DNA of 64,000 nt from Enterobacter chuandaensis (GCF_003594915.1 NZ_QZCS01000016.1:1-64000); one strand, 5' to 3'. Positions 45,956-57,076 are shown, counted from the stretch's first letter. The notes: a model not told the origin generated them from the sequence alone. A program made the numbers and translations.

Positions 45956-48118
45956 ATGACAGAAAAAACAAAACCTTCTGCCGCCCCGACTTCGGGCAGT
46001 GATGAAATTGATATTGGTCGCCTGGTCGGCACAGTTATCGAAGCAAAGTGGTGGGTAGTTGGCATTACCGCCGTGTTCGCCGCGGCGGCCGTCGTGTATA
46101 CGCTGTTCGCCACGCCTATCTACAGCGCCGACGCGCTGGTACAGATTGAACAGAATACCGGTAACTCGCTGGTGCAGGATATCGGCTCGGCGCTGGCGAA
46201 CAAGCCGCCGGCATCCGACGCTGAAATTCAGCTGATCCAGTCGCGTCTGGTGCTGGGTAAAACGGTTCACGATCTTGGCCTCGACATTTCCGTTACCAAA
46301 AATACGTTCCCAATCTTCGGTGCGGGCTGGGACCGTCTGATGGGGCGCAGTAATGACACCGTCAAGGTCACTGACTTTGTGCTGCCGAAAGGGGCGGGGG
46401 ATCAAACCTTTACCCTGACGGTGCTGGGTCCGAAACAGTACCAGCTGACCAGTGATGCGGGCTTTAGCGCACGCGGCGAAGTGGGGCAGATGCTGAACAA
46501 AGACGGCGTCAGCATGATGGTTAGCGCGATCCACGCCCAGGAGGGCGGTGAATTCACCGTGACCAAATTCTCCACGCTTGGAATGATCAACAATCTGCAG
46601 AACAACCTGACAGTCACCGAAAACGGTAAGGACACCGGCGTGCTGAGCATGACCTTTACCGGTGAAGATAAGGATCAAATCCGCGACATCCTGAACAGCA
46701 TTACCCGCAACTACCTTGAGCAGAACGTCGAGCGCAAGTCGGCGGAAGCGGCGAAAAGCCTGGCGTTCCTCTCTAAACAACTCCCGGAAGTGCGTGCCCG
46801 TCTGGACGATGCCGAGAACAAGCTGAACGCCTTCCGTCAGGATAAAGACTCCGTTGACCTGCCGCTGGAGGCCAAATCGGTTCTCGACTCGATGGTGAAT
46901 ATTGATGCGCAGCTCAACGAGCTGACCTTCAAAGAGGCGGAGATTTCCAAGCTTTACACCAAACGCCACCCGGCCTACCGCACGCTGCTGGAAAAACGCC
47001 GCACCCTCGAAGAGGAGAAGGCGAAGCTGAACGACCGCGTGACCGCGATGCCGAAAACGCAGCAGGAGATCGTGCGTCTGACCCGTGACGTGGAGTCCGG
47101 ACAGCAGGTTTACATGCAGCTGCTGAACAAGCAGCAGGAGCTGAAAATCACCGAGGCCAGCACCGTGGGTGATGTGCGCATCGTCGACCCGGCCATTACT
47201 CAGCCCGGCGTGCTGAAGCCGAAGAAAGCGCTGATTATTCTCGGCAGCATTATTCTTGGCCTGATGCTCTCCATCGTCGGCGTGCTGCTGCGTTCGCTGT
47301 TCAACCGCGGCATCGAAAGCCCGCAGGTGCTGGAAGAGAGTGGTATTAACGTCTATGCCAGCATCCCGCTGTCTGAGTGGCAAAAATCCCGTGACAGTGT
47401 CAAGACCATCAAGGGCGTTAAGCGTTACAAACAGAGCCAGCTGCTGGCCGTGGGTAACCCAACCGACCTGGCGATTGAAGCAATCCGCAGCCTGCGTACC
47501 AGCCTGCACTTCGCCATGATGCAGGCCAAAAACAACGTCCTGATGTTAACCGGCGTCAGCCCGTCAATCGGTAAGACCTTTGTCTGTGCCAACCTGGCGG
47601 CGGTGGTGAGCCAGACCAACAAGCGCGTGCTGCTGATCGACTGCGATATGCGTAAGGGTTATACCCACGAACTGCTGGGCACCAACAACGTGAACGGTCT
47701 GTCGGAAATCCTGCTGGGTAAAGGGGAAATCAGCGAGAGCGCCAAGCCGACCTCGATTCCACAGTTTGACCTGATCCCGCGTGGTCAGGTGCCGCCGAAC
47801 CCGTCTGAACTGCTGATGAGCGAGCGCTTCACCCAGCTGATCGAATGGGCGAGCAAACACTATGACCTGGTGCTGATCGATACGCCGCCGATTCTGGCCG
47901 TGACCGATGCCGCCGTGGTGGGCCGCCATGCGGGCACCACGCTGATGGTCGCGCGCTATGCGGTGAACACGCTGAAAGAGGTGGAAACCAGCCTGAGCCG
48001 CTTCGAGCAGAACGGCATTGAGGTGAAGGGGGTCATTCTGAACTCCATCTTCCGCCGCGCGACCGGGTATCAGGATTACGGTTACTACGAGTACGAATAC
48101 AAATCTGACTCTAAATAA
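45956..48118 (+). CDS. wzc: Polysaccharide co-polymerase and BY-kinase Wzc
   Basis: This 720-residue inner-membrane protein has the periplasmic Wzz-type domain between two helices (about 30-50 and 425-445). The cytoplasmic kinase has Walker A GVSPSIGKTF, Walker A' VLLIDCDMRKG and Walker B VLIDTPP. A C-terminal Tyr cluster (QDYGYYEYEYK) is autophosphorylated and reset by Wzb. ATG 45956 matches the E. coli start; an open upstream stretch overlaps wzb. A hairpin repeat separates it from wcaA. Confidence 0.97.
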   Translation: MTEKTKPSAAPTSGSDEIDIGRLVGTVIEAKWWVVGITAVFAAAAVVYTLFATPIYSADALVQIEQNTGNSLVQDIGSALANKPPASDAEIQLIQSRLVLGKTVHDLGLDISVTKNTFPIFGAGWDRLMGRSNDTVKVTDFVLPKGAGDQTFTLTVLGPKQYQLTSDAGFSARGEVGQMLNKDGVSMMVSAIHAQEGGEFTVTKFSTLGMINNLQNNLTVTENGKDTGVLSMTFTGEDKDQIRDILNSITRNYLEQNVERKSAEAAKSLAFLSKQLPEVRARLDDAENKLNAFRQDKDSVDLPLEAKSVLDSMVNIDAQLNELTFKEAEISKLYTKRHPAYRTLLEKRRTLEEEKAKLNDRVTAMPKTQQEIVRLTRDVESGQQVYMQLLNKQQELKITEASTVGDVRIVDPAITQPGVLKPKKALIILGSIILGLMLSIVGVLLRSLFNRGIESPQVLEESGINVYASIPLSEWQKSRDSVKTIKGVKRYKQSQLLAVGNPTDLAIEAIRSLRTSLHFAMMQAKNNVLMLTGVSPSIGKTFVCANLAAVVSQTNKRVLLIDCDMRKGYTHELLGTNNVNGLSEILLGKGEISESAKPTSIPQFDLIPRGQVPPNPSELLMSERFTQLIEWASKHYDLVLIDTPPILAVTDAAVVGRHAGTTLMVARYAVNTLKEVETSLSRFEQNGIEVKGVILNSIFRRATGYQDYGYYEYEYKSDSK

Positions 48119-48125
48119 AAAAGAT

Positions 48126-48178
48126 CTCTCACCCTAACCCTCTCCCCTCGGGGAGAGGGCCGGGGTGAGGGGTGAGGG
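48126..48178. repeat. CCCTCTCCCC-type hairpin repeat between wzc and wcaA
   Basis: CCCTCTCCCC (48138-48147) and GGGGAGAGGG (48150-48159) form the stem, flanked by CTCACCC and GGGGTGAG, which can extend it. The tail GTGAGGGG supplies the ribosome binding site of wcaA. The hairpin lies on the transcribed strand and could lower expression of the downstream genes relative to wza-wzc. Confidence 0.75.
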
Positions 48179-48184
48179 GAAAAT

Positions 48185-49027
48185 ATGACCACACAACGCC
48201 CTTTGATTTCTATCTATATGCCGACATGGAACCGTCAGCAGCTGGCGATCCGCGCAATTAAGTCGGTCTTACGTCAGGATTACGATAACTGGGAACTGAT
48301 CATCGTGGATGACTGTTCTTCCTCGTATGAACAGCTGCAAAAGTTTGTGACTGACCTCAACGACCCGCGGGTGGTCTATACGCATAACGCGATTAACTCC
48401 GGGGCGTGTGCAGTACGTAATCAGGCGATTATGCAGGCCAAAGGGCAGTATCTGACCGGCATCGACGACGATGACGAATGGACGCCGAACCGCCTGTCCG
48501 TCTTCCTGTCGCATAAAGAGCAGCTGGTCACGCACGCGTTTCTCTATGCCAACGACTATGTCTGCCAGGGCGAGGTGTATTCGCAGCCAGCCAGCCTGCC
48601 GCTGTACCCGAAATCACCGTACTCCCGTCGCCTGTTCTACAAGCGCAATATTATTGGTAATCAGGTCTTTACCTGGGCGTGGCGCTTTAAGGAGTGCCTG
48701 TTCGATACCGAACTGAAGGCCGCGCAGGATTACGACATCTTCCTGCGAATGGTGGTGGAGTACGGCGAGCCGTGGAAAGTGGAAGAGGCCACGCAGATCC
48801 TGCACATCAACCACGGGGAGATGCAGATCACCTCCTCACCGAAGAAGTTCTCGGGCTATTTCCATTTTTACCGCAAGCACAAGGACAAGTTTGACCGTGC
48901 CAGCCGGAAGTATCAGCTCTTTACCCTGTATCAGATCCGCAACAAGCGCATGAACTGGCGCACCCTGCTGACGCTGCTGTCCGTGCGTAACGGCAAACGT
49001 CTGGCTGACGGGCTTCGGGGGAAATAA
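48185..49027 (+). CDS. wcaA: Colanic acid glycosyltransferase WcaA (GT2)
   Basis: This 280-residue protein has the GT-A family 2 fold: ISIYMPTWNRQQLAIRAIKS at the start, the nucleotide-binding DDCSS, and the metal-binding GIDDDDEWTPNRL near 94-106. It transfers one sugar of the colanic acid repeat; which one is not shown by sequence. Its last base overlaps the wcaB start. Confidence 0.95.
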   Translation: MTTQRPLISIYMPTWNRQQLAIRAIKSVLRQDYDNWELIIVDDCSSSYEQLQKFVTDLNDPRVVYTHNAINSGACAVRNQAIMQAKGQYLTGIDDDDEWTPNRLSVFLSHKEQLVTHAFLYANDYVCQGEVYSQPASLPLYPKSPYSRRLFYKRNIIGNQVFTWAWRFKECLFDTELKAAQDYDIFLRMVVEYGEPWKVEEATQILHINHGEMQITSSPKKFSGYFHFYRKHKDKFDRASRKYQLFTLYQIRNKRMNWRTLLTLLSVRNGKRLADGLRGK

Positions 49028-49518
49028 TGTTTCTGGAAGATTGCCGCGCAAACAGCTGGAGCCTGCGCCCGTGCTGCATGGTTCTGGCGTACCGCATCGC
49101 GCACTTTTGCTCGGTGTGGCGCAAGAAAAACGTACTGAACAATATCTGGGCGGCACCTGTGCTGGTGCTGTACCGCATCATCACCGAATGCTTTTTTGGT
49201 TATGAGATTCAGGCCGCTGCCACCATTGGCCGCCGCTTCACCATCCATCACGGCTATGCGGTGGTGATCAACAAGTTCGTGGTCGCGGGTGATGATTTCA
49301 CCATCCGCCACGCGGTCACCATTGGCAACCGCGGGCCTGACAGCCTGGCCTGCCCGGTCATCGGCAATAACGTCGAGCTGGGCGCCAACGTGGTGGTCAT
49401 CGGTGACATCACGATCGGTAACAACGTGACGATCGGGGCGGGCAGCGTGGTGCTGGACAGCGTTCCCGATAACGCGCTGGTGGTGGGAGAAAAAGCCCGC
49501 GTGAAGGTGATTAAATGA
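49027..49518 (+). CDS. wcaB: Colanic acid acetyltransferase WcaB
   Basis: This 163-residue serine-acetyltransferase-like protein has a left-handed beta-helix of hexapeptide repeats (from GYEIQAAATIGRRFTIHHGY to GNNVTIGAGSVVLDSVP). It adds an O-acetyl group to a colanic acid sugar, from acetyl-CoA. It overlaps wcaA by 1 bp and wcaC by 4 bp. Confidence 0.94.
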   Translation: MFLEDCRANSWSLRPCCMVLAYRIAHFCSVWRKKNVLNNIWAAPVLVLYRIITECFFGYEIQAAATIGRRFTIHHGYAVVINKFVVAGDDFTIRHAVTIGNRGPDSLACPVIGNNVELGANVVVIGDITIGNNVTIGAGSVVLDSVPDNALVVGEKARVKVIK

Positions 49519-50732
49519 ACATTCTGCAATTTAACGTACGCCTCGCAGAAGGCGGAGCGGCAGGCGTAGCGCTGGATTTGCACCAGCGCGCGCTGCAAAA
49601 AGGACTCCAGTCTCGTTTTATTTACGGCTACGGCAAAGGCGGCAAGAAAAGCGTTAGCCACGATAACTTCCCGCAGGTGCACAAGCACACGCCGCGTCTG
49701 ACCTCGATTGCCAACATTGCGCTGTTCCGCCTGTTTAACCGCGATCTGTTTGGCAACCTGAACAATCTTTATCGCACCGTGACCCGCACGACCGGCCCGG
49801 TTGTGCTGCATTTTCACGTGCTGCACAGCTACTGGCTGAACCTGGAAGAGGTGGTGGCGTTTTGTCAGAAGGTGCAGGCCCACAAGCCCGACACCCGTTT
49901 CGTCTGGACGCTGCATGACCACTGGAGCGTGACCGGACGCTGCGCCTTTACCGACGGCTGCGAAGGCTGGAAAAATAGCTGCCAGAAATGCCCGACGTTA
50001 AGCAACTACCCGCCGGTGAAGGTGGATCGCGCGCATCAGCTGGTAGACGGCAAACGCCAGTTGTTCCGCGACATGCTCTCGCTCGGCTGCACGTTTATCT
50101 CCCCGAGCCAGCACGTGGCCGATGCCTTTAACAGCCTGTATGGGGCAGGGCGCTGTCAGATTATCAACAACGGTATCGACGTGGCGACGGAAGCCATCCT
50201 GGCCGAACTGACGCCGGTAGCGGAAACCGCGGGCAAACCGAAAATCGCCATCGTTGCGCATGACCTTCGCTACGACGGAAAAACCAACCAGCAGCTGGTG
50301 CGCGACATGATGGCGCTGGGTGACAAGATTGAGCTTCACACCTTCGGCAAGTTTTCCCCGTTCGAAGGGGCCAACGTGGTGAACCACGGGTTTGAAACCG
50401 ACAAGCGCAAGCTGATGAGCGCCCTGAACGGTATGGACGCGCTGGTGTTCAGCTCCCGCGTGGATAACTACCCGCTAATCCTCTGCGAAGCGCTCTCCAT
50501 CGGCGTGCCGGTGATTGCCACCCACAGCGATGCGGCACGTGAGGTGCTGGAAAAATCCGGCGGGAAAACCTTCGCCGAGCACGAGGTTCTGCCGCTGGTA
50601 CAGCTGCCGAAGGCGCAGATCGCCGAGGCCGTTTTTGGCACTGACCTGGAATCGTTCCGCAACCGCAGCCGCAAGGCCTACAGCGGACAACAGATGCTGG
50701 AGGAGTATGTCTCGTTCTATCAGAATCTGTAG
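49515..50732 (+). CDS. wcaC: Colanic acid glycosyltransferase WcaC (GT4-like)
   Basis: This 405-residue GT-B fold enzyme starts MNILQFNVRLAEGGAAGVAL, and its C-terminal donor-binding region holds PLILCEALSIGVPVIATHSD near 316-335. Like other colanic acid transferases it acts on the cytoplasmic face of the inner membrane. The start overlaps wcaB by four bases (ATGA), and the end overlaps wcaD by 26 bp. Confidence 0.94.
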   Translation: MNILQFNVRLAEGGAAGVALDLHQRALQKGLQSRFIYGYGKGGKKSVSHDNFPQVHKHTPRLTSIANIALFRLFNRDLFGNLNNLYRTVTRTTGPVVLHFHVLHSYWLNLEEVVAFCQKVQAHKPDTRFVWTLHDHWSVTGRCAFTDGCEGWKNSCQKCPTLSNYPPVKVDRAHQLVDGKRQLFRDMLSLGCTFISPSQHVADAFNSLYGAGRCQIINNGIDVATEAILAELTPVAETAGKPKIAIVAHDLRYDGKTNQQLVRDMMALGDKIELHTFGKFSPFEGANVVNHGFETDKRKLMSALNGMDALVFSSRVDNYPLILCEALSIGVPVIATHSDAAREVLEKSGGKTFAEHEVLPLVQLPKAQIAEAVFGTDLESFRNRSRKAYSGQQMLEEYVSFYQNL

Positions 50733-51927
50733 TTATCTGCTGCTGCCGCTAATCTACCTGCTGGTCAACGTCAAAATTGCCCAGCTTGGCGAAAGCTTCC
50801 CGATAACAATCGTGACTTTTCTGCCCGTTCTGCTTCTGCTGTATGTCGATAAAATCAACCTGAAGAAGCTGATGATTGCCCTGGGGCTGGGCACGGGCCT
50901 GACGCTGTTTAACTACATCTTTGGCCAGTCGCTGGATGCCAGTAAATACGTCACGTCAACCATGCTGTTTGTTTATATTGTCATTATTATCGGAATGGTC
51001 TGGAGTATTCGCTTTAAAACAATATCTCCGCACAATTATCGGAAAATCCTCAGGTTCTTTTATATTGCCGTTGCGTTAATTGTTATGCTTGCCGCACTGG
51101 AAATGGCGCAAATTATTTTGACCGGTGGCAGTAGCCTGATGGAGATAATTTCGAAATATCTCATATACAGCAACAGCTATGTACTGAACTTCATTAAGTT
51201 TGGCGGGAAGCGTACCACGGCGCTCTATTTTGAACCGGCGTTTTTCGCTCTGGCGTTAATCTCAATTTGGCTCAGCATCAAACAGTTTGGTATCAAAACG
51301 CCTAAGACCGATGCTATGATTCTTGCAGGAATTGTTCTGTCCGGGTCGTTCTCAGGGGTAATGACATTTATCCTGTTTTACCTGCTGGAGTGGGCGTTCC
51401 AGTACCTGAACAAAGATGCGATTAAGAAAAAACTGCCGCTGGCGATTATCTCCCTGACGGTATTTATGGTCGGCGTGATATTTGCCTTCCCGTACATCTC
51501 AGAACGTCTGGGTGATTTGGGAACGGAAGGGTCATCGTCCTATTATCGCATCATTGGTCCGCTGGTGATGGTGGGTTATTCCTTAACCCATATTGATGGT
51601 GTAGTAAGATTCGGCTCACTTTACGAATATGTTGCATCATTCGGAATCTTTAACGGTGCGGATGTCGGTAAAACCATAGACAATGGTCTGTATCTGTTAA
51701 TTATTTATTTTTCATGGTTCGCCGTACTGTTGACGCTGTGGTATCTGTTTAAAGTATTCAAAATGATGATCAACGCGTTTGGTGATAACCAGAACTTTCG
51801 CGTGCAGCTTTATCTTTTTACGCCGGTGTCGCTGTTTTTTACCGGGTCAATATTTAGCCCGGAATATGCTTTCTTGATTGTCTGTCCGTTTATTTTGCGC
51901 AAGGCGCTTAATATTACGAACGTATGA
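50707..51927 (+). CDS. wcaD: Colanic acid polymerase WcaD
   Basis: This 406-residue protein has about 10-12 hydrophobic segments and is the Wzy-type polymerase that joins repeat units in the periplasm. ATG 50707 follows GGAGGAGT and gives SRSIRICSYLLLPLIYLLVN, as in E. coli WcaD; the same frame is open farther upstream inside wcaC. It is more AT-rich than its neighbours, as is common for polymerases. Confidence 0.93.
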   Translation: MSRSIRICSYLLLPLIYLLVNVKIAQLGESFPITIVTFLPVLLLLYVDKINLKKLMIALGLGTGLTLFNYIFGQSLDASKYVTSTMLFVYIVIIIGMVWSIRFKTISPHNYRKILRFFYIAVALIVMLAALEMAQIILTGGSSLMEIISKYLIYSNSYVLNFIKFGGKRTTALYFEPAFFALALISIWLSIKQFGIKTPKTDAMILAGIVLSGSFSGVMTFILFYLLEWAFQYLNKDAIKKKLPLAIISLTVFMVGVIFAFPYISERLGDLGTEGSSSYYRIIGPLVMVGYSLTHIDGVVRFGSLYEYVASFGIFNGADVGKTIDNGLYLLIIYFSWFAVLLTLWYLFKVFKMMINAFGDNQNFRVQLYLFTPVSLFFTGSIFSPEYAFLIVCPFILRKALNITNV

Positions 51928-51943
51928 CGAAATGAGGTGATTT

Positions 51944-52690
51944 ATGTTTCTTAGCGTCATTACTGTCGCTTTTCGTAATTACGAAGGGGTGGTAAAAACC
52001 TGGCGCTCGCTGCGCAACCTGGCGCGCGATCCAAGCCTCACCTTTGAGTGGATTGTGGTCGACGGCGGCTCGAACGATGGCACGGCGGAGTTTCTGGAAA
52101 AACTCAACGGTGAGTTCAACTTACGCTACATCAGCGAGAAAGATAAAGGCATCTACGATGCGATGAACAAGGGCATTAATATGGCCCAGGGCCGTTATGC
52201 CATCTTCCTCAATTCCGGTGATATTTTCCACGATGACGTGGCGCTGTTTGCCCGTCAGCTGGCGCGCCAGAAAGAGGATGCCATGTATATTGGCGATGCG
52301 CTGCTCGATTTTGGCGACGGACATAAAGTGTGCCGCAGCGCGAAACCGGGCTGGTATATCTACCACAGCCTGCCGGCCAGCCATCAGGCCATTTTCTTCC
52401 CGGTAAACGGTCTGAAAAAACAGCCTTACGATTTGCAGTATAAAGTGTCTTCGGATTATGCGCTTGCCGCCAGCCTGTATAAATCTGGCTACCCGTTCCG
52501 TCGAATTAAAGGACTGGTATCTGAATTCTCGATGGGCGGTGTGTCAACGTCGAATAATCTGGAATTGTGTCAGGATGCCAAAAACGTGCAGCGTAAAATA
52601 TTACGCGTGCCGGGGTTCTGGGCGGAATTATCTTATTTATTACGCCTGCGTACCACAGGTAAAACGAAAACCTTATATAACAAAGCCTGA
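51944..52690 (+). CDS. wcaE: Colanic acid glycosyltransferase WcaE (GT2)
   Basis: This 248-residue GT-A enzyme has [36 protein letters not shown] and [11 protein letters not shown] (the last in the metal-binding position). Donor and acceptor are not set by sequence; in E. coli it is one of five or so transferases of the pathway. It starts 16 bp after wcaD. Confidence 0.94.
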   Translation: MFLSVITVAFRNYEGVVKTWRSLRNLARDPSLTFEWIVVDGGSNDGTAEFLEKLNGEFNLRYISEKDKGIYDAMNKGINMAQGRYAIFLNSGDIFHDDVALFARQLARQKEDAMYIGDALLDFGDGHKVCRSAKPGWYIYHSLPASHQAIFFPVNGLKKQPYDLQYKVSSDYALAASLYKSGYPFRRIKGLVSEFSMGGVSTSNNLELCQDAKNVQRKILRVPGFWAELSYLLRLRTTGKTKTLYNKA

Positions 52691-52705
52691 ATATAAGGAA
52701 ACGCA

Positions 52706-53260
52706 ATGCAGGATCTGAACGGTTTCTCCGTGCCGAAAGGTTTTCGGGGCGGGAGTGGTATTAAGGTGCAGTTATGGTGGGCGGTTCAGGCAACCTTATT
52801 TGCCTGGTCACCGCAAATATTGTACCGCTGGCGTGCCTTTTTATTGCGCCTGTTTGGCGCAAAAATCGGAAAAAACGTAGTTATTCGGCCGTCGGTAAAA
52901 ATTACCTACCCCTGGAAATTAACCCTCGGGGATTACGCCTGGGTAGGGGATGACGCGGTGTTATATACCCTGGGCGAGATTACGATAGGCGCAAATTCGG
53001 TAGTTTCACAGAAGTGTTATTTGTGCACCGGCAGCCACGATTTTATGAGTCAGCATTTTGATATTACCGCTTCGCCAATTGTGATCGGCGAAAAATGCTG
53101 GCTGGCAACGGATGTTTTTGTTGCACCTGGTGTTTCTGTTGGCGATGGCACGGTAGTCGGTGCCCGCAGCAGCGTTTTTAAATCGCTACCGGCAAATAAA
53201 ATTTGCCGTGGCAATCCCGCAGTGGTGATACGCGAACGCGTTGAAACTGAAAAACTTTGA
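52706..53260 (+). CDS. wcaF: Colanic acid acetyltransferase WcaF
   Basis: This 184-residue hexapeptide-repeat acyltransferase (left-handed beta-helix; IGKNVVIRPSVKITYPW, GDGTVVGARSSVF) belongs to the NodL/LacA-like group. It O-acetylates a colanic acid sugar. It follows wcaE by 15 bp and precedes gmd by 21 bp. Confidence 0.94.
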   Translation: MQDLNGFSVPKGFRGGSGIKVQLWWAVQATLFAWSPQILYRWRAFLLRLFGAKIGKNVVIRPSVKITYPWKLTLGDYAWVGDDAVLYTLGEITIGANSVVSQKCYLCTGSHDFMSQHFDITASPIVIGEKCWLATDVFVAPGVSVGDGTVVGARSSVFKSLPANKICRGNPAVVIRERVETEKL

Positions 53261-53281
53261 TAAGTACAGAGGAATATAAAC

Positions 53282-54403
53282 ATGTCTAAAGTCGCTCTCA
53301 TCACCGGCGTTACCGGACAGGATGGTTCTTACCTGGCAGAATTGCTGCTGGAAAAAGGTTATGAAGTTCACGGTATTAAACGTCGTGCCTCTTCATTCAA
53401 CACCGAACGTGTGGACCATATCTATCAGGATCCCCATGCCGCGAACCCGAAATTCCACCTGCACTACGGCGACCTGACCGATACCTCCAACCTGACACGT
53501 ATCCTGCAGGAAGTGCAGCCGGATGAAGTGTACAACCTGGGCGCGATGAGCCACGTAGCGGTCTCCTTCGAGTCCCCGGAATACACCGCTGACGTTGACG
53601 CCATGGGTACCCTGCGTCTGCTGGAAGCGATTCGCTTCCTCGGTCTTGAGAAGAAAACCCGCTTCTACCAGGCATCGACCTCCGAGCTGTACGGCCTGGT
53701 GCAGGAAATTCCACAGAAAGAGACCACGCCGTTCTACCCGCGTTCTCCGTATGCGGTAGCAAAACTGTACGCCTACTGGATCACCGTGAACTACCGTGAA
53801 TCCTATGGCATGTACGCCTGTAACGGCATTCTGTTCAACCACGAATCCCCGCGCCGCGGCGAAACCTTCGTGACCCGCAAAATTACCCGCGCTATCGCCA
53901 ACATTGCTCAGGGTCTGGAATCTTGCCTGCACCTCGGCAACATGGACTCCCTGCGTGACTGGGGCCATGCGAAAGACTACGTGAAAATGCAGTGGATGAT
54001 GCTGCAGCAGGAACAGCCAGAAGACTTCGTGATCGCGACCGGCGTGCAGTACTCCGTTCGTCAGTTCGTTGAAATGGCCGCGGCGCAGCTGGGCATCAAA
54101 CTGCGCTTTGAAGGCACCGGCGTGGAAGAGAAAGGTATCGTTGTTTCCGTGACCGGCCACGACGCGCCGGGCGTCAAGCCAGGCGACGTAATTGTGCAGG
54201 TTGACCCGCGCTACTTCCGTCCTGCTGAAGTGGAAACCCTGCTGGGCGACCCAACCAAAGCGCACGAGAAGCTGGGCTGGAAACCAGAGACCACTCTGCA
54301 GGAGATGGTTTCCGAGATGGTGGCCAAAGATCTTGAAGCAGCGAAAAAACACTCCCTGCTCAAGTCTCATGGCTACGAGGTTGCCATCGCGCTGGAGTCC
54401 TGA
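53282..54403 (+). CDS. gmd: GDP-mannose 4,6-dehydratase
   Basis: Gmd converts GDP-D-mannose to GDP-4-keto-6-deoxymannose with NADP+, the first step to GDP-L-fucose. The 373-residue SDR enzyme has [19 protein letters not shown] (nucleotide-binding) and [15 protein letters not shown] (catalytic Tyr-x3-Lys). The catalytic Thr/Glu pair lies in STSELYG. It is 2 bp before fcl. Confidence 0.98.
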   Translation: MSKVALITGVTGQDGSYLAELLLEKGYEVHGIKRRASSFNTERVDHIYQDPHAANPKFHLHYGDLTDTSNLTRILQEVQPDEVYNLGAMSHVAVSFESPEYTADVDAMGTLRLLEAIRFLGLEKKTRFYQASTSELYGLVQEIPQKETTPFYPRSPYAVAKLYAYWITVNYRESYGMYACNGILFNHESPRRGETFVTRKITRAIANIAQGLESCLHLGNMDSLRDWGHAKDYVKMQWMMLQQEQPEDFVIATGVQYSVRQFVEMAAAQLGIKLRFEGTGVEEKGIVVSVTGHDAPGVKPGDVIVQVDPRYFRPAEVETLLGDPTKAHEKLGWKPETTLQEMVSEMVAKDLEAAKKHSLLKSHGYEVAIALES

Positions 54404-54405
54404 GA

Positions 54406-55371
54406 ATGACAAAACAACGTATTTTTGTTGCCGGTCATCGCGGAATGGTGGGTTCCGCGATTGTTCGCCAGCTCGAACAGCGCGGTGACGTTGAGGTGGT
54501 TGTCCGCACCCGCGACGAGCTGAACCTGCTCGACAGCCGTGCGGTACAGGACTTCTTTGCGAACGAACGCATTGACCAGGTGTATCTGGCGGCGGCGAAG
54601 GTGGGCGGCATTGTCGCTAACAACACCTACCCGGCGGATTTCATCTACGAGAACATGATGATTGAGAGCAACATCATTCACGCGGCACATCTGCACAACG
54701 TGAACAAGCTGCTGTTCCTCGGTTCATCCTGTATCTACCCGAAAATGGCGAAGCAGCCGATCGCCGAGAGCGAGCTGCTGCAGGGCACGCTTGAAGCCAC
54801 CAACGAGCCGTACGCGATTGCCAAGATTGCCGGGATCAAGCTGTGCGAGTCCTACAACCGTCAGTATAACCGCGACTATCGCTCGGTGATGCCGACCAAC
54901 CTGTACGGACCGCACGACAACTTCCACCCGAGCAATTCGCACGTGATCCCGGCGCTGCTGCGTCGCTTCCACGAGGCAACCGCCGAGAACGCGCCGGACG
55001 TGGTGGTGTGGGGCAGCGGGACGCCGATGCGTGAGTTCCTGCACGTGGACGACATGGCTGCCGCCAGCATTCACGTGATGGAGCTGGATCGCGAGGTGTG
55101 GCAGGAGAACACCGAGCCGATGCTGTCGCACATCAACGTCGGGACCGGCGTGGACTGCACCATTCGCGAGCTGGCGCAAACCATCGCGCAGGTGGTGGGC
55201 TACAAGGGCCGCGTGGTGTTTGACGCGACTAAACCGGACGGCACGCCGCGCAAGCTGCTGGACGTGACCCGTCTGCATCAGCTGGGCTGGTATCACGAGG
55301 TGTCACTGGAGCAGGGGCTCGCCAGCACCTATCAGTGGTTCCTGGAAAACCAGCACCGCTTCCGGGGGTAA
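54406..55371 (+). CDS. fcl: GDP-L-fucose synthase
   Basis: Fcl (WcaG) epimerises and reduces the Gmd product to GDP-L-fucose, using NADPH. The 321-residue SDR enzyme has [32 protein letters not shown] and the catalytic YAIAK. Its TAA shares one base with the ATG of gmm. Confidence 0.98.
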   Translation: MTKQRIFVAGHRGMVGSAIVRQLEQRGDVEVVVRTRDELNLLDSRAVQDFFANERIDQVYLAAAKVGGIVANNTYPADFIYENMMIESNIIHAAHLHNVNKLLFLGSSCIYPKMAKQPIAESELLQGTLEATNEPYAIAKIAGIKLCESYNRQYNRDYRSVMPTNLYGPHDNFHPSNSHVIPALLRRFHEATAENAPDVVVWGSGTPMREFLHVDDMAAASIHVMELDREVWQENTEPMLSHINVGTGVDCTIRELAQTIAQVVGYKGRVVFDATKPDGTPRKLLDVTRLHQLGWYHEVSLEQGLASTYQWFLENQHRFRG

Positions 55372-55853
55372 TGATGTTTTTAAGTCAGGAAGATTTTGCC
55401 ACGGTAGTGCGTTCCACTCCGCTCATCTCAATTGATTTGATCGTGGAGAACGAACGCGGCGAGTTCTTGCTGGGGAAACGAACCAACCGTCCTGCACAGG
55501 GCTTCTGGTTCGTGCCCGGCGGGCGCGTGCAGAAGGATGAGACGCTTCATGATGCGTTTGAGCGTCTCACTCTGGCGGAACTGGGTCTGCAGCTGCCAAT
55601 GGCAGCAGGCCAGTTTTACGGGGTCTGGCAGCACTTCTATGACGATAACTTTTCAGGTACCGGGTTCTCCACACACTACATCGTGCTGGGGTTCCGCCTG
55701 AAGGTGAGTGAGGCAGACCTGCGTCTGCCTGATTCTCAGCATGACGACTACCGCTGGCAGACGCCAGAGGCGTTGCTGGCCAGCGACAATGTGCACGACA
55801 ACAGCCGTGCCTATTTCCTGGCCGATCGTCAGGCCGGGGTGCCGGGCTTATGA
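55371..55853 (+). CDS. gmm: GDP-mannose mannosyl hydrolase
   Basis: Gmm hydrolyses GDP-mannose to GDP and mannose and may tune the sugar-nucleotide pool. The 160-residue Nudix-fold protein carries a divergent Nudix box, [20 protein letters not shown]. It has the same departures from the consensus as the E. coli enzyme, which cleaves the glycosidic bond by inversion instead of the pyrophosphate. ATG 55371 or 55374 is possible. The end overlaps wcaI by four bases. Confidence 0.95.
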   Translation: MMFLSQEDFATVVRSTPLISIDLIVENERGEFLLGKRTNRPAQGFWFVPGGRVQKDETLHDAFERLTLAELGLQLPMAAGQFYGVWQHFYDDNFSGTGFSTHYIVLGFRLKVSEADLRLPDSQHDDYRWQTPEALLASDNVHDNSRAYFLADRQAGVPGL

Positions 55854-57073
55854 AGATCCTCGTATACGGAATTAACTACTCGCCGGAGCTAACCGGCATC
55901 GGGAAATACACCGGCGAGATGGTGGAGTGGATGGCGAGCCAGGGACATGACGTGCGGGTCATTACCGCGCCGCCGTACTACCCGGAGTGGAAAGTCGGGG
56001 AGCGCTACTCAAGCTGGCGCTACCGTCGCGAAGAGGGTACAGCGACCGTCTGGCGCTGCCCGCTGTATGTCCCTAAGCAGCCCTCGACGCTGAAACGCTT
56101 ACTTCATCTGGGCAGCTTTGCCCTGAGCAGTTTTTTCCCGCTGATGGCGCAGCGTCGCTGGAAGCCGGATCGCATCATCGGCGTGGTGCCGACGCTGTTC
56201 TGCACGCCGGGCATGCGCCTGCTGGGCAAACTCTCCGGCGCGCGCACGTTGCTGCACATTCAGGATTACGAAGTCGACGCGATGCTGGGCCTGGGGATGG
56301 CAGGCAAAGGCAAGGGCGGCAAAGTGGCGAAGCTCGCCAGCGCCTTTGAGCGCAGCGGCCTGCATAACGTGGATTACGTTTCGACTATCTCGCGCTCGAT
56401 GATGAACAAGGCGCAGGAGAAGGGCGTCCCGGCGGAGAAAGTCATTTTCTTCCCGAACTGGTCCGAAGTGGCGCGTTTTCGCGATGTGACAGAGCAAGAC
56501 GCTCAGACGCTCCGCGACCAGCTTGGTTTGCCTGAAGACCAAAAAATCATTCTTTACTCAGGCAACATCGGCGAAAAGCAGGGGCTGGAGAGCGTGATTG
56601 AAGCGGCCCAGCAGCTGAGAGAACAGCCGTGGACGTTTGTGATTGTCGGGCAGGGCGGGGGAAAAGCGCGGCTGGAGAAGATGGCAAGCGTTCGCGGTCT
56701 GACCAACGTGAAGTTTTTCCCGCTGCAGTCTTACGACGCGCTGCCTGCGCTGCTGAAGATGGGCGACTGCCATCTGGTGGTGCAAAAGCGCGGCGCGGCG
56801 GACGCGGTGCTGCCGTCCAAGCTGACCAACATTCTGGCAGTGGGCGGTAACGCGGTGATTACGGCAGAAGCCGAAACAGAATTAGGCCAGCTGTGTGACA
56901 GCTATCCGGGGATTGCCGTGTGCGTGGAGCCGGAATCGGTCCCGGCGCTGGTCACCGGCATTGAACAGGCGCTAGCCATGCCAAAAGTGAACACGGTGGC
57001 ACGTGAATATGCCGAACGCACGCTCGAGAAAGAGAACGTGCTGAGCCAATTTATTGCAGATATACGGGGATAA
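55850..57073 (+). CDS. wcaI: Colanic acid glycosyltransferase WcaI (GT4)
   Basis: This 407-residue GT-B enzyme has [20 protein letters not shown] at the start and [20 protein letters not shown] in the donor half. A conserved [11 protein letters not shown] segment joins the domains. It is thought to add fucose early in the repeat in E. coli; that assignment is not visible in sequence. It ends 3 bp before manC. Confidence 0.95.
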   Translation: MKILVYGINYSPELTGIGKYTGEMVEWMASQGHDVRVITAPPYYPEWKVGERYSSWRYRREEGTATVWRCPLYVPKQPSTLKRLLHLGSFALSSFFPLMAQRRWKPDRIIGVVPTLFCTPGMRLLGKLSGARTLLHIQDYEVDAMLGLGMAGKGKGGKVAKLASAFERSGLHNVDYVSTISRSMMNKAQEKGVPAEKVIFFPNWSEVARFRDVTEQDAQTLRDQLGLPEDQKIILYSGNIGEKQGLESVIEAAQQLREQPWTFVIVGQGGGKARLEKMASVRGLTNVKFFPLQSYDALPALLKMGDCHLVVQKRGAADAVLPSKLTNILAVGGNAVITAEAETELGQLCDSYPGIAVCVEPESVPALVTGIEQALAMPKVNTVAREYAERTLEKENVLSQFIADIRG

Positions 57074-57076
57074 ATC